This document shows positions 57,747 through 64,000 of a DNA stretch of 64,000 nucleotides, piece after piece (within the stretch, counting starts at the first letter, position 1; each line of letters opens with the position of its first letter). The stretch spans positions 1,674,001 to 1,738,000 of the forward strand of contig NC_005363.1 of the NCBI RefSeq assembly GCF_000196175.1, written 5' to 3'. Position numbers and translations under genes: made by a program. Source of the DNA: Bdellovibrio bacteriovorus HD100 (GTDB lineage Bacteria > Bdellovibrionota > Bdellovibrionia > Bdellovibrionales > Bdellovibrionaceae). The notes beneath the pieces are model-generated. The model saw nothing but the letters and a program-made list of their open reading frames with translations, had not been told where the DNA came from and searched no databases.

Positions 57747-58886
57747 ATGAAGCTTTGCTGCCTGATTATTCTTTCTTTGACTGCGCTGGGGCTTTCCTCC
57801 TGTTTCTGGAAGAAAGAAGACGGGCCCGTTGTGGAAGAAAAAGTCGTCAAAGTGCTCACTCCGAAGGCAGAAGATTCCGCCCCTAGAGATAAAAGTCTGG
57901 ATGTGCTGGTGCGCTATCTGGCTGAAGCCGACGGTATTCATCGTGAGGCGTGGTGGGTTTTGACCGCAGCACGTCCCCCGATCAGCAAATCACCCTTTGG
58001 GAAAGTTCAAAGAGCATTGTTGGCCTCACAAAACATCAAACTGACCAACAAGTCGATGTTCCGCTGTGATCGTTATCTCGTGAAACGCGACGTGCTGGGG
58101 CTTTTGGGATACCCGCAAAAAGGCGAGGTCTTTGAAAAGTGCAGCGATAAAGCCGACGCCAAGCGCATTGCCAGTTTTGATGTTCCGAAAGAGGGCGAGC
58201 TGAATCTGATTTTTTACCCCGAGAATCTGCAGGAGGTCCTGGGTCTGGGGGCCGGCATATTGAACCGCCAGATTCACTGTTCACTGAAGGGGAAAGAAAA
58301 GCTTGAGAGCTTAAATTGCAAAGACTGGGCTCAAGATCGCACCAAAGAGCAAATGATCCGCCTGGATGTCTATGATTATCAAAAATCCGGTAAAAATCTG
58401 ATTAAATTGCGCGGAAAAGTTTATGAGAATCTGACGGACATCCGCAAGATCGAAGCCGATGTTCCGATGGAAGGAAAGATCACCGTCACTGAAACGGAAT
58501 TGTACGCGCCAGAAGAGCCACCTGTGGCTCCGGCACCGGCTCCTGGGGTAACACCTGCGCCGGGTGCGCCGAAGGCGGGTGGTCCTGTTTCGATGCCGTC
58601 AGGCCAGGCTCCTGCCAGCAATGAACCTCTGCACCCAAGGAATCCAGAGCTTGGAATGCCCGCGGGACGTGACGTGGATCCGGATGTGTTGTTGCAGCGT
58701 CAGCGCAGTCAGAACCCGGGAATGGACATGATTGAAGTGCCGCCTGAAAACGCGGACCCTTCGAATGAAGGTTTCCCGGAAGGCTATGATCCGAACAATC
58801 CGCCGGTGCCGGAGCCGCAAGACGAATCTCAGCAACAGCAATTGCCCCCTCAAGAACAACCACAAGGAATTCCCAATGGCCGCTAA
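57747..58886 (+). CDS. Proline-rich lipoprotein of unknown function
   Basis: 379 aa with lipobox LSSC. The first ~260 residues contain a compact region with Cys pairs (FRCDRYLVKRD, VFEKCSDKAD, QIHCSLKG, LNCKDW). The last ~120 residues are rich in Pro, Gln, Ala and Gly (VAPAPAPGVTPAPGAP, QQQQLPPQEQPQGIP), which could span the periplasm. It overlaps the start of the Bcp gene by 11 bp, so the two are co-transcribed. Confidence 0.65.
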   Translation: MKLCCLIILSLTALGLSSCFWKKEDGPVVEEKVVKVLTPKAEDSAPRDKSLDVLVRYLAEADGIHREAWWVLTAARPPISKSPFGKVQRALLASQNIKLTNKSMFRCDRYLVKRDVLGLLGYPQKGEVFEKCSDKADAKRIASFDVPKEGELNLIFYPENLQEVLGLGAGILNRQIHCSLKGKEKLESLNCKDWAQDRTKEQMIRLDVYDYQKSGKNLIKLRGKVYENLTDIRKIEADVPMEGKITVTETELYAPEEPPVAPAPAPGVTPAPGAPKAGGPVSMPSGQAPASNEPLHPRNPELGMPAGRDVDPDVLLQRQRSQNPGMDMIEVPPENADPSNEGFPEGYDPNNPPVPEPQDESQQQQLPPQEQPQGIPNGR

Positions 58887-59346
58887 AATTGAACTTGGTA
58901 AAAAAGTCCCTAACTTCAAAATCCCATCCTCCAGCGGAGAGACATTGAGTCTGTCTTCGTTGAAGGGGAAAAAGGTCGTGCTTTATTTTTACCCGAAGGA
59001 CAGCACTCCGGGCTGCACGATAGAAGGCATTGAATTCAACGATCTTCTGGCGCAATTTAAAAAGCAAAATGCCGTGGTCTTTGGTGTTTCCCGCGACAGT
59101 CTGAAGTCCCATGACAAGTTCATCTGCAAGTATGATTTCAAGTTTGAACTTTTGTCCGACGAAGATGAAGAGCTGTGCCAGCTGTTTGATGTCATCAAAG
59201 AAAAGAACATGTACGGCAAGAAAGTGATGGGCATTGAGCGCAGCACGTTCGTGATCGACGAAGATCAGAAACTGGTCGGGGAGTTCCGTAAAATTAAAGC
59301 ACAGGGCCATGCGGCCGAGATGCTGAAATTCATCAAAGATTTGTAA
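58876..59346 (+). CDS. bcp: Bcp-family peroxiredoxin
   Basis: 156 aa from the ATG at 58876. The peroxidatic Cys47 is in YPKDSTPGCTIEG. The resolving Cys that many Bcp proteins have five residues later is absent (replaced by Gly/Ile), so it may be a one-Cys type or use another Cys (ICKYD, ELCQLF). The fold motifs VVLYFYPKDSTPGC and FGVSRDSLKSHDKFI match. It reduces hydroperoxides, and the ending KIKAQGHAAEMLKFIK is usual for the family. Confidence 0.92.
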   Translation: MAAKIELGKKVPNFKIPSSSGETLSLSSLKGKKVVLYFYPKDSTPGCTIEGIEFNDLLAQFKKQNAVVFGVSRDSLKSHDKFICKYDFKFELLSDEDEELCQLFDVIKEKNMYGKKVMGIERSTFVIDEDQKLVGEFRKIKAQGHAAEMLKFIKDL

Positions 59347-59356
59347 ATGAAGAAAT

Positions 59357-59387
59357 GAAAAAGGGCTCCGGAGGGAGCCCTTTTAGT
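59357..59387 (+). terminator. Terminator after bcp
   Basis: AAAGGGCTCC and GGAGCCCTTT arms followed by T residues; the mirrored A run means it may also serve htpG. Confidence 0.85.
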
Positions 59388-59416
59388 TACTCCAGCACTG
59401 TCCGGGCAGGGCCGGA

Positions 59417-61294
59417 TTAGTGTTTGGTACTATCCGCAGCCTGCACCATCAGTTCCGCGATCTGCTGAGAGAACTTCACTGGGTCGGGAAGGTTGGAGCC
59501 TTCGGTCAGCAAAGCCTGGGCATAAAGGATTTCCGCCCATTTGGTTTGCTGCTCTGGAGAAGCCTTCAGCATCTTTTCAAACACCGGGTGGTTCGGGTTG
59601 ATCTCCATGATGCGTTTGACCTGCTGACCCGCGTACTCTTTCCCCATTTGCGCCATCAGTTTTTGCATGTGTGCGGAAGGGTCGGCAGAAGAAGCCACCA
59701 GACACGCTGGGGTGTTCGTTAAGCGGTCTGAAAGAACCACGTCTTTCACATCGCTTTCCAAAGTCTTCTTCATGGATTCCAATACAGGTTTCAAAGTGAC
59801 TTCGGCCTGTTTCTTTTCCTGTTCCTTTTGCTGTTTTTCTTCAGCCGTGTCCAGGTCCAGACCTTCACGCATGATGGATTGCAGTTTTTTGCCTTTGAAT
59901 TCACTCAAAGCATCGACAACCCATTCGTCCACCGGATCCACCAGCAACAGAACCTCAAAGCCTTTTTCTTTCAGCTTCTCAAGGTACGGGCTGTTTGAAA
60001 CCTGGGAAAGGGAATCGCCCGTAATATAGTAAATATCCTTCTGGGTTTCTTTCATGCGCGCCACGTATTCATCCATAGTCGTCATCTTGTCAGAGGACGT
60101 GGAGTGGAACAGCAACAGATCCTGAAGCTTTTCTTTGTTAGCCGCGTCGGACGGCAGACCTTCTTTCAAAGTCGCACCAAATTCAGTCCAGAAGTCTTCA
60201 TAAGCTGAGCGCTCTTTGGTCAAAAGATCTTTCAAAGTGGAAAGAGCCTTATTGGTCACGTTCTTGCGGATCTGCGTGACCTGACGGTCCTGCTGAAGCA
60301 ATTCACGGGATACGTTCAAAGACAAATCACTGCTGTCCACCAGGCCTTTTACAAAACGCAGGTAAGGAGGCAGAAGGTCTTTGCAGTCAGCCATGATAAA
60401 CACACGCTTGATGTAAAGGCTCAGGCCGTATTCCATGTCGCGCATGTTGTAGTTCCATGGCTTTTTGCCAGGAACATAAAGAAGGGCATTGAATTCCATC
60501 GTGCCTTCCGCGCGATAGTGAACCGTGCGCAGAGGCTCGTTCCAGTCATGGGTCAAATGCTGATAGAATTCCTTGTATTCTTCTTTGGTCACTTCGGATG
60601 GGGATTTCAACCAAAGAGCTTTTTGCGAGTTCAGTGTTTCTTCTTCCGTTTCGCCCATCATCTTGATTGGGTGAGCGATAAAGTCAGAATACTTTTTCAC
60701 CAGGGATTTCAGGACCCACTTGTCGGTGAAATTCTGGACTTCGTCTTCTTCCTTGAAGTCCTTCATGTGCAAAGTGATGGTGGTGCCAGTGCCTTCCGGA
60801 CGGGGAACGCTGTCCAGTGAATATGTTCCATCCCCCATGGATTCCCACACCGTGCCGTCATTGCTGCCAGCTTTTTGTGTGTGCAGGGTCACGCGGTCCG
60901 CGACCATAAAAGCAGAATAGAAGCCCACACCGAATTGACCGATCAGTTCCGGTTTGGTCTTCATTTCCGCATTCATCTGCATGAAGGCTTTGGCGCCGGA
61001 ACGGGCGATGGTGCCGATGAACTCGACAACTTCTTCCTGGGTCATGCCGATACCGTTATCGATGATCTTCAGGGTCTTGGTCTCAGAGTTTGGCTCCAGG
61101 CGGATCGCCGGCTGCCAGTTTTCCGGAAGCAAAGACGGGTGAGTCAAAGAGTTGAATTTCAGTTTGTCGATCGCATCAGACGCGTTGGACAAAAGTTCGC
61201 GCAAAAAGATCTCTTTGTGCGAATAAAGGGAGTGGATCACGATATCCAGAAGTTGTTTGATTTCAGCGTTAAAGTTTTGAACCTGCTTGGCCAT
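59417..61294 (-). CDS. htpG: Chaperone HtpG (Hsp90)
   Basis: 625 aa, close to E. coli (624). The ATPase N-domain motifs are present: LRELLSNASDAIDKL, IDNGIGMTQEEV, GQFGVGFYSAFMVADRV and GTTITLHM, followed by the middle-domain LYVPGKKPWNYNMRD and GLVDSSDLSLNVSRELLQQ. It is an ATP-dependent chaperone for late folding of stress-sensitive proteins. AAGGAG precedes the ATG, and a sigma32-like promoter lies just upstream. Confidence 0.97.
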   Translation of the reverse strand: MAKQVQNFNAEIKQLLDIVIHSLYSHKEIFLRELLSNASDAIDKLKFNSLTHPSLLPENWQPAIRLEPNSETKTLKIIDNGIGMTQEEVVEFIGTIARSGAKAFMQMNAEMKTKPELIGQFGVGFYSAFMVADRVTLHTQKAGSNDGTVWESMGDGTYSLDSVPRPEGTGTTITLHMKDFKEEDEVQNFTDKWVLKSLVKKYSDFIAHPIKMMGETEEETLNSQKALWLKSPSEVTKEEYKEFYQHLTHDWNEPLRTVHYRAEGTMEFNALLYVPGKKPWNYNMRDMEYGLSLYIKRVFIMADCKDLLPPYLRFVKGLVDSSDLSLNVSRELLQQDRQVTQIRKNVTNKALSTLKDLLTKERSAYEDFWTEFGATLKEGLPSDAANKEKLQDLLLFHSTSSDKMTTMDEYVARMKETQKDIYYITGDSLSQVSNSPYLEKLKEKGFEVLLLVDPVDEWVVDALSEFKGKKLQSIMREGLDLDTAEEKQQKEQEKKQAEVTLKPVLESMKKTLESDVKDVVLSDRLTNTPACLVASSADPSAHMQKLMAQMGKEYAGQQVKRIMEINPNHPVFEKMLKASPEQQTKWAEILYAQALLTEGSNLPDPVKFSQQIAELMVQAADSTKH

Positions 61295-61315
61295 GGTTTC
61301 TCCTTAATGCAGTCA

Positions 61316-61344
61316 ATTTGGGGCCGGGGGCCCGGTTTGGCAAG
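61316..61344 (-). promoter_or_regulatory. Candidate sigma32 heat-shock promoter of htpG
   Basis: On the minus strand CTTGCC (61344-61339) is separated by 15 bp from CCCCAAAT (61323-61316), a good match to the sigma32 consensus CTTGAA-N13-15-CCCCATNT. The predicted start site is about 14 bp before the htpG ATG. Confidence 0.6.
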
Positions 61345-61425
61345 GTCAGGTGCCGGTATTTCTTATGGGAAATCTAAAAAAGTTCGATTGGTCCGGGCAG
61401 GAAGCTTTGTGTTATTGTCATTTTT

Positions 61426-61488
61426 ATGAGCTTTGACCTGTCTTTCAGCCTCATTCTTGTTTTCGCCACCCCGGCGACCACCCCGTAG
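61426..61488 (+). CDS. Threonine-codon leader peptide upstream of the ThrRS-like gene
   Basis: A 20-codon frame begins at ATG 61426 and ends at TAG 61486-61488, with the last seven codons reading ATPATTP: three ACC (Thr) and two CCG (Pro). A hydrophobic stretch (LSFSLILVF) precedes them. It lies 99 bp before the synthetase-like gene and just ahead of a GC-rich hairpin. This is the layout of a ribosome-mediated attenuator; Thr-tRNA shortage would stall ribosomes at the ACC codons. It is too short for a family match. Confidence 0.6.
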   Translation: MSFDLSFSLILVFATPATTP

Positions 61489-61504
61489 GGGTCTATAATC
61501 TATT

Positions 61505-61536
61505 GGCCGCCCAACTGGCGGCCCCGACGCATTTTT
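61505..61536 (+). promoter_or_regulatory. Candidate attenuator hairpin of the ThrRS-like gene
   Basis: GGCCGCC (61505-61511) pairs perfectly with GGCGGCC (61517-61523) around CAACT, followed after eight bases by TTTTT. The 5' arm can also pair with GGCGACC inside the leader's Thr codons (6 of 7 bases), an alternative fold. A third hairpin TCCGC-TGAA-GCGGA at 61561-61574 touches the ribosome binding site. Which fold turns the gene on cannot be decided by reading. Confidence 0.5.
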
Positions 61537-61587
61537 CCATATTTTTATAAAATTTTAAGATCCGCTGAAGCGGAGAGAGATTTATTT

Positions 61588-62838
61588 ATGTCTTCCTTTA
61601 AAAAAGGACAGGCCGGGTCCTGTCATGTCCAAAAAGATCATCGTGAGTTGAATCAGTATCTTTCGTATTTCCATAGTGATGAATCCATCGGCGCAGGGCT
61701 GCCATTGTGGCTTCCTGCCGGGGTGGTGATTCGTGATGAGCTTGAAAAGCTGGCGCGGGAATTGGAATTCCTGGCCGGGTACCAGCGTGTGGTCAGCCCG
61801 CATCTGGCCAAAGAGGATCTTTATCATCAGTCCGGGCATCTGCCTTACTACGAAGATTCCATGTATCCATCGATGGATCTTGAAAACGTGCGCTATCGTT
61901 TAAGGCCCATGTGCTGCCCGCATCATCACAAAATTTTTTCAGCCAAATTGCACAGCTATCGCGAACTGCCGTTGCGGTTGGCGGAATACGGTCAGGTCTA
62001 TCGTTACGAGGGCTCCGGGGCGCTTTCCGGGCTGATGCGGGTCCGCGGTCTTTGTCAGAACGATGCGCATCTTTACGTGCGACAAAATCAGGTGAAAGTC
62101 GAGATTCACAAGGTGCTTGAGATGTACCAGAAGGCTTACCGGATCTTGGGGATCTCCGATTACCGCCTGCGCCTGTCCCGCGGTGTGGAGGCTGAAGAGG
62201 CTTCGCAAAAGTATGTGGCGAATCCGCTGTGGGATTGGGCCGAGGGTATCTTGCGCGAGGTTTTGGTGGAAAGTGGTCTGCCATTTTTTGAAGCCCCTGG
62301 TGAAGCGGCCTTTTATGGTCCCAAGATTGATGTGCAAATCATGTCCGTGCATGGCAAAGAGGAAAGTGCCTCCACTGTGCAAGTGGACTTTATCAGTGCT
62401 GAGCGCTTTGATCTGTCGTTCATAAATGAAGAGGGTCATAAAGAGCGACCGGTGATTTTGCACCGGGCACCGCTGGGATCACATGAACGTATGGTGGCTT
62501 TGCTGATTGAGCTATATCAAGGAGCCTTCCCGTTGTGGTTGTCGCCGGAACAGGTGCGCATTGTGCCTTTGGCAGACCGGCACCAGGAAGCGGCTGAAGG
62601 TCTTCGTTTGCTGTTACATAATTCTTTCATCCGGGTCCGTGTCGATGATCGCGCAGAATCCCTGTCGCGCAAAATGGCCGAATGCTGGCAGGAGAAAGTG
62701 CATTCAGTTGTGGTGATCGGCGACAAGGAACTGCAGGCCGGGAAGTTCAGTCTGCAGCGAAGAGGTGCCTCTGCGCAAAGTGTGTCGGCGCAGGAACTGC
62801 TGTCTTTGCTTCAGAATGAAATACGCGACCGGAAGTAA
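61588..62838 (+). CDS. Threonyl-tRNA synthetase-like protein lacking TGS and editing domains
   Basis: 416 aa, against about 640 for full ThrRS. It aligns with the catalytic and anticodon-binding domains only. Zinc ligands are seen as Cys in RPMCCPHHHKIF, His in QNDAHLYV and His in ILHRAPLGSHERM. Motif 2 is LMRVRGLCQNDAH and motif 3 is HRAPLGSHERMVALLIE; FYGPKIDVQI is also conserved. The N-terminal TGS and the editing domain that clears Ser-tRNA(Thr) are missing, and the start follows directly from the ribosome binding site, so this is not a mere start error. It may be a second, stress-induced ThrRS or act with a separate editing protein. Confidence 0.85.
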   Translation: MSSFKKGQAGSCHVQKDHRELNQYLSYFHSDESIGAGLPLWLPAGVVIRDELEKLARELEFLAGYQRVVSPHLAKEDLYHQSGHLPYYEDSMYPSMDLENVRYRLRPMCCPHHHKIFSAKLHSYRELPLRLAEYGQVYRYEGSGALSGLMRVRGLCQNDAHLYVRQNQVKVEIHKVLEMYQKAYRILGISDYRLRLSRGVEAEEASQKYVANPLWDWAEGILREVLVESGLPFFEAPGEAAFYGPKIDVQIMSVHGKEESASTVQVDFISAERFDLSFINEEGHKERPVILHRAPLGSHERMVALLIELYQGAFPLWLSPEQVRIVPLADRHQEAAEGLRLLLHNSFIRVRVDDRAESLSRKMAECWQEKVHSVVVIGDKELQAGKFSLQRRGASAQSVSAQELLSLLQNEIRDRK

Positions 62839-62933
62839 TGTCTTTCCTCAAAAACGGGGACAGATCCTTTTTCATTCTTTGGGGTGGGCTCATAATGGTG
62901 TTTTGGATCTGGCCCCGTGATTGGAGGTTCGCA

Positions 62934-64000
62934 ATGAAATATTTCAATAAACTCGGAACAACGGGCAAAGTGATTTTGGGTGTGGTGTTGCTGCTGGTTG
63001 TGGCGCGGGCATTCCTGCCTGCGGGGATGAAGTACGGCATCAACTGGTATCTTGGCAATAAAATGGAAAACTATGAAGGCCGCATCGACGATTTTGATCT
63101 GACCCTGTATCGCGGGGCCTATCAGATCGAAGGTCTGAAGATCTGGAAGAAAGGAGCCAACCCCGAGCAGCCCTTGATCTCGGCCGAACAGCTGGATCTT
63201 TCCATCGCTTGGCGGGCCCTGCTGAAAAAAGAATTTCTGGGGGATCTTTCCGTTCAAAGAGCCAAAATTGTTTTAAGCGACAGCAAGGATGAAAAGAAAG
63301 AGGATCTGGGGCAGGGGCAGGACTGGCGTGCAGTTTTTAAGAAACTGATTCCCCTGCGACTTGAATCCGTGAAAGTTGCTGACAGTTCATTTAACTTTGT
63401 AAATCGGGATTTTAAAGTGCCGGTGGATGTGCGTCTGGATCGTATCGAAGGGCGTGTTGATAATATCCGCAATACTGATGAAAACAAAGATCCTCTGCCC
63501 ACCCGGGCCTCGGTGGTTGCGCGGATGCAGGGGCATGCCGATGTAAAGGGTCAGGCTCGTTTGAATCTACTTTCGAAAGTGCCCACCTTCGATACTGATG
63601 CCCAGTTACAGAATTTGAAACTGGAAACACTGAATGAATTTTTTATCGCTTATGGCCCTTTTACCTTCAACAGGGGGCAATTCAGTTTGTATATGGAAAG
63701 TGTCAGTCGCGACGGACGCATCAAGGGTTACGCCAAACCGTTTATCAAGGATCTGGATGTCATTGATGACAAGGAGTCTTTTAAAAGCATGGGACAGGCG
63801 TTTAACGAAGTGGGTCTAGCCTTGGTGAATCTGATTTTGCGCGACGGGGACAGCAAGTCCCTGGGGGCCAGGATTGAATTTGAAGGAGCTTCCAAAGCAC
63901 CCAGCATTGATAAATGGGGTGCTTTTTGGTCCTCAGTTCAAAACGGATTTTTTGAGTCGATCCACCAGAGCCTTGAGCACTCCATCTCTCCCAAAGACCT
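62934..64000 (+). CDS. DUF748/AsmA-like envelope protein, 5' part
   Basis: The frame is open from the ATG at 62934 (GGAGG eight bases before it) to the window end, at least 355 codons. One N-terminal TM segment (VILGVVLLLVVARAFLPAGM) is followed by the DUF748 pattern: YGINWYLGNKMENYEGRIDDFDLTLYRGAYQIEGLKIWKK, later SVKVADSSFNFVNRDFKVPVDVRLDRIEG and FTFNRGQFSLYMESVSRDGRIKGYAKPF. DUF748 proteins are AsmA-like and probably span the periplasm to move lipids between membranes. The 3' end lies beyond the window. Confidence 0.8.
   Translation, partial: MKYFNKLGTTGKVILGVVLLLVVARAFLPAGMKYGINWYLGNKMENYEGRIDDFDLTLYRGAYQIEGLKIWKKGANPEQPLISAEQLDLSIAWRALLKKEFLGDLSVQRAKIVLSDSKDEKKEDLGQGQDWRAVFKKLIPLRLESVKVADSSFNFVNRDFKVPVDVRLDRIEGRVDNIRNTDENKDPLPTRASVVARMQGHADVKGQARLNLLSKVPTFDTDAQLQNLKLETLNEFFIAYGPFTFNRGQFSLYMESVSRDGRIKGYAKPFIKDLDVIDDKESFKSMGQAFNEVGLALVNLILRDGDSKSLGARIEFEGASKAPSIDKWGAFWSSVQNGFFESIHQSLEHSISPKD

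Overview
The window looks like a chromosomal stretch of a Bdellovibrio (B. bacteriovorus-like) predatory deltaproteobacterium. The reasons are the 16S rRNA sequence, a proteome rich in small exported proteins and lipoproteins, several orphan periplasmic binding proteins, an HD-GYP-like protein without the canonical Tyr, and a compact gene layout with many 1-17 bp overlaps. Taxonomy is judged from memory of 16S and protein families, not from a search.

Layout. 1-12.7 kb: end of a family 2 glycosyltransferase, a FecR-like exported protein, tRNA-His, a rhodanese lipoprotein, a 945-aa repeat-containing exported protein, a cysteine-synthase-like enzyme with a LysR regulator, an erythromycin-esterase-like protein, an XRE regulator and a large RND transporter. 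12.8-18.9 kb: a 56-aa small protein and a complete rRNA operon (16S, tRNA-Ile, 23S, 5S) with promoter, RNase III processing stems and terminator. 19-23.1 kb: an SMR exporter behind a structured leader, a long TTC microsatellite, an FMN reductase, and the wreck of a kdp potassium-transport locus: kdpA with a nonsense codon fused by deletion to the tail of kdpD, followed by an intact kdpE. 23-33 kb: a degenerate HD-GYP-like protein, an L,D-transpeptidase, a small beta-barrel, RidA, a YdcF-like protein, an Mla-type lipid transport operon (MlaE, a degenerate MlaF, MlaD), two tandem solute-binding proteins and a LolC/E-like permease.

33-38 kb holds a diaminopimelate/murein block (dapD, an MpaA-like M14 amidase, lysA, murI) and a GMP-reductase-like enzyme. 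38-48 kb is mostly small exported or membrane proteins of unknown role, with a secreted HExxH peptidase, a secreted HNH nuclease, an ankyrin protein, an RluA-type pseudouridine synthase and tRNA-Leu(UAA), whose 3' end lies in a 24-bp inverted repeat. 48-62 kb has a TolC/RND efflux pair without an adaptor gene, SelO, a MerC-like protein, a Tat-exported HiPIP, FadD, a Bcp peroxiredoxin and HtpG behind a sigma32-like promoter. 61.4-62.8 kb is the most interesting regulatory locus: a short leader peptide ending Ala-Thr-Pro-Ala-Thr-Thr-Pro, then a GC-rich hairpin, then a threonyl-tRNA-synthetase-like gene that has only the catalytic and anticodon-binding domains. The window ends inside a DUF748/AsmA-like gene.

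No insertion sequence, prophage or CRISPR array was seen. The clearest evidence of genome change is the kdp deletion. The best candidates for something not previously described are the Thr-codon leader before the truncated ThrRS, the tRNA-Leu inverted repeat, the long TTC tract and the repeat-bearing exported protein.
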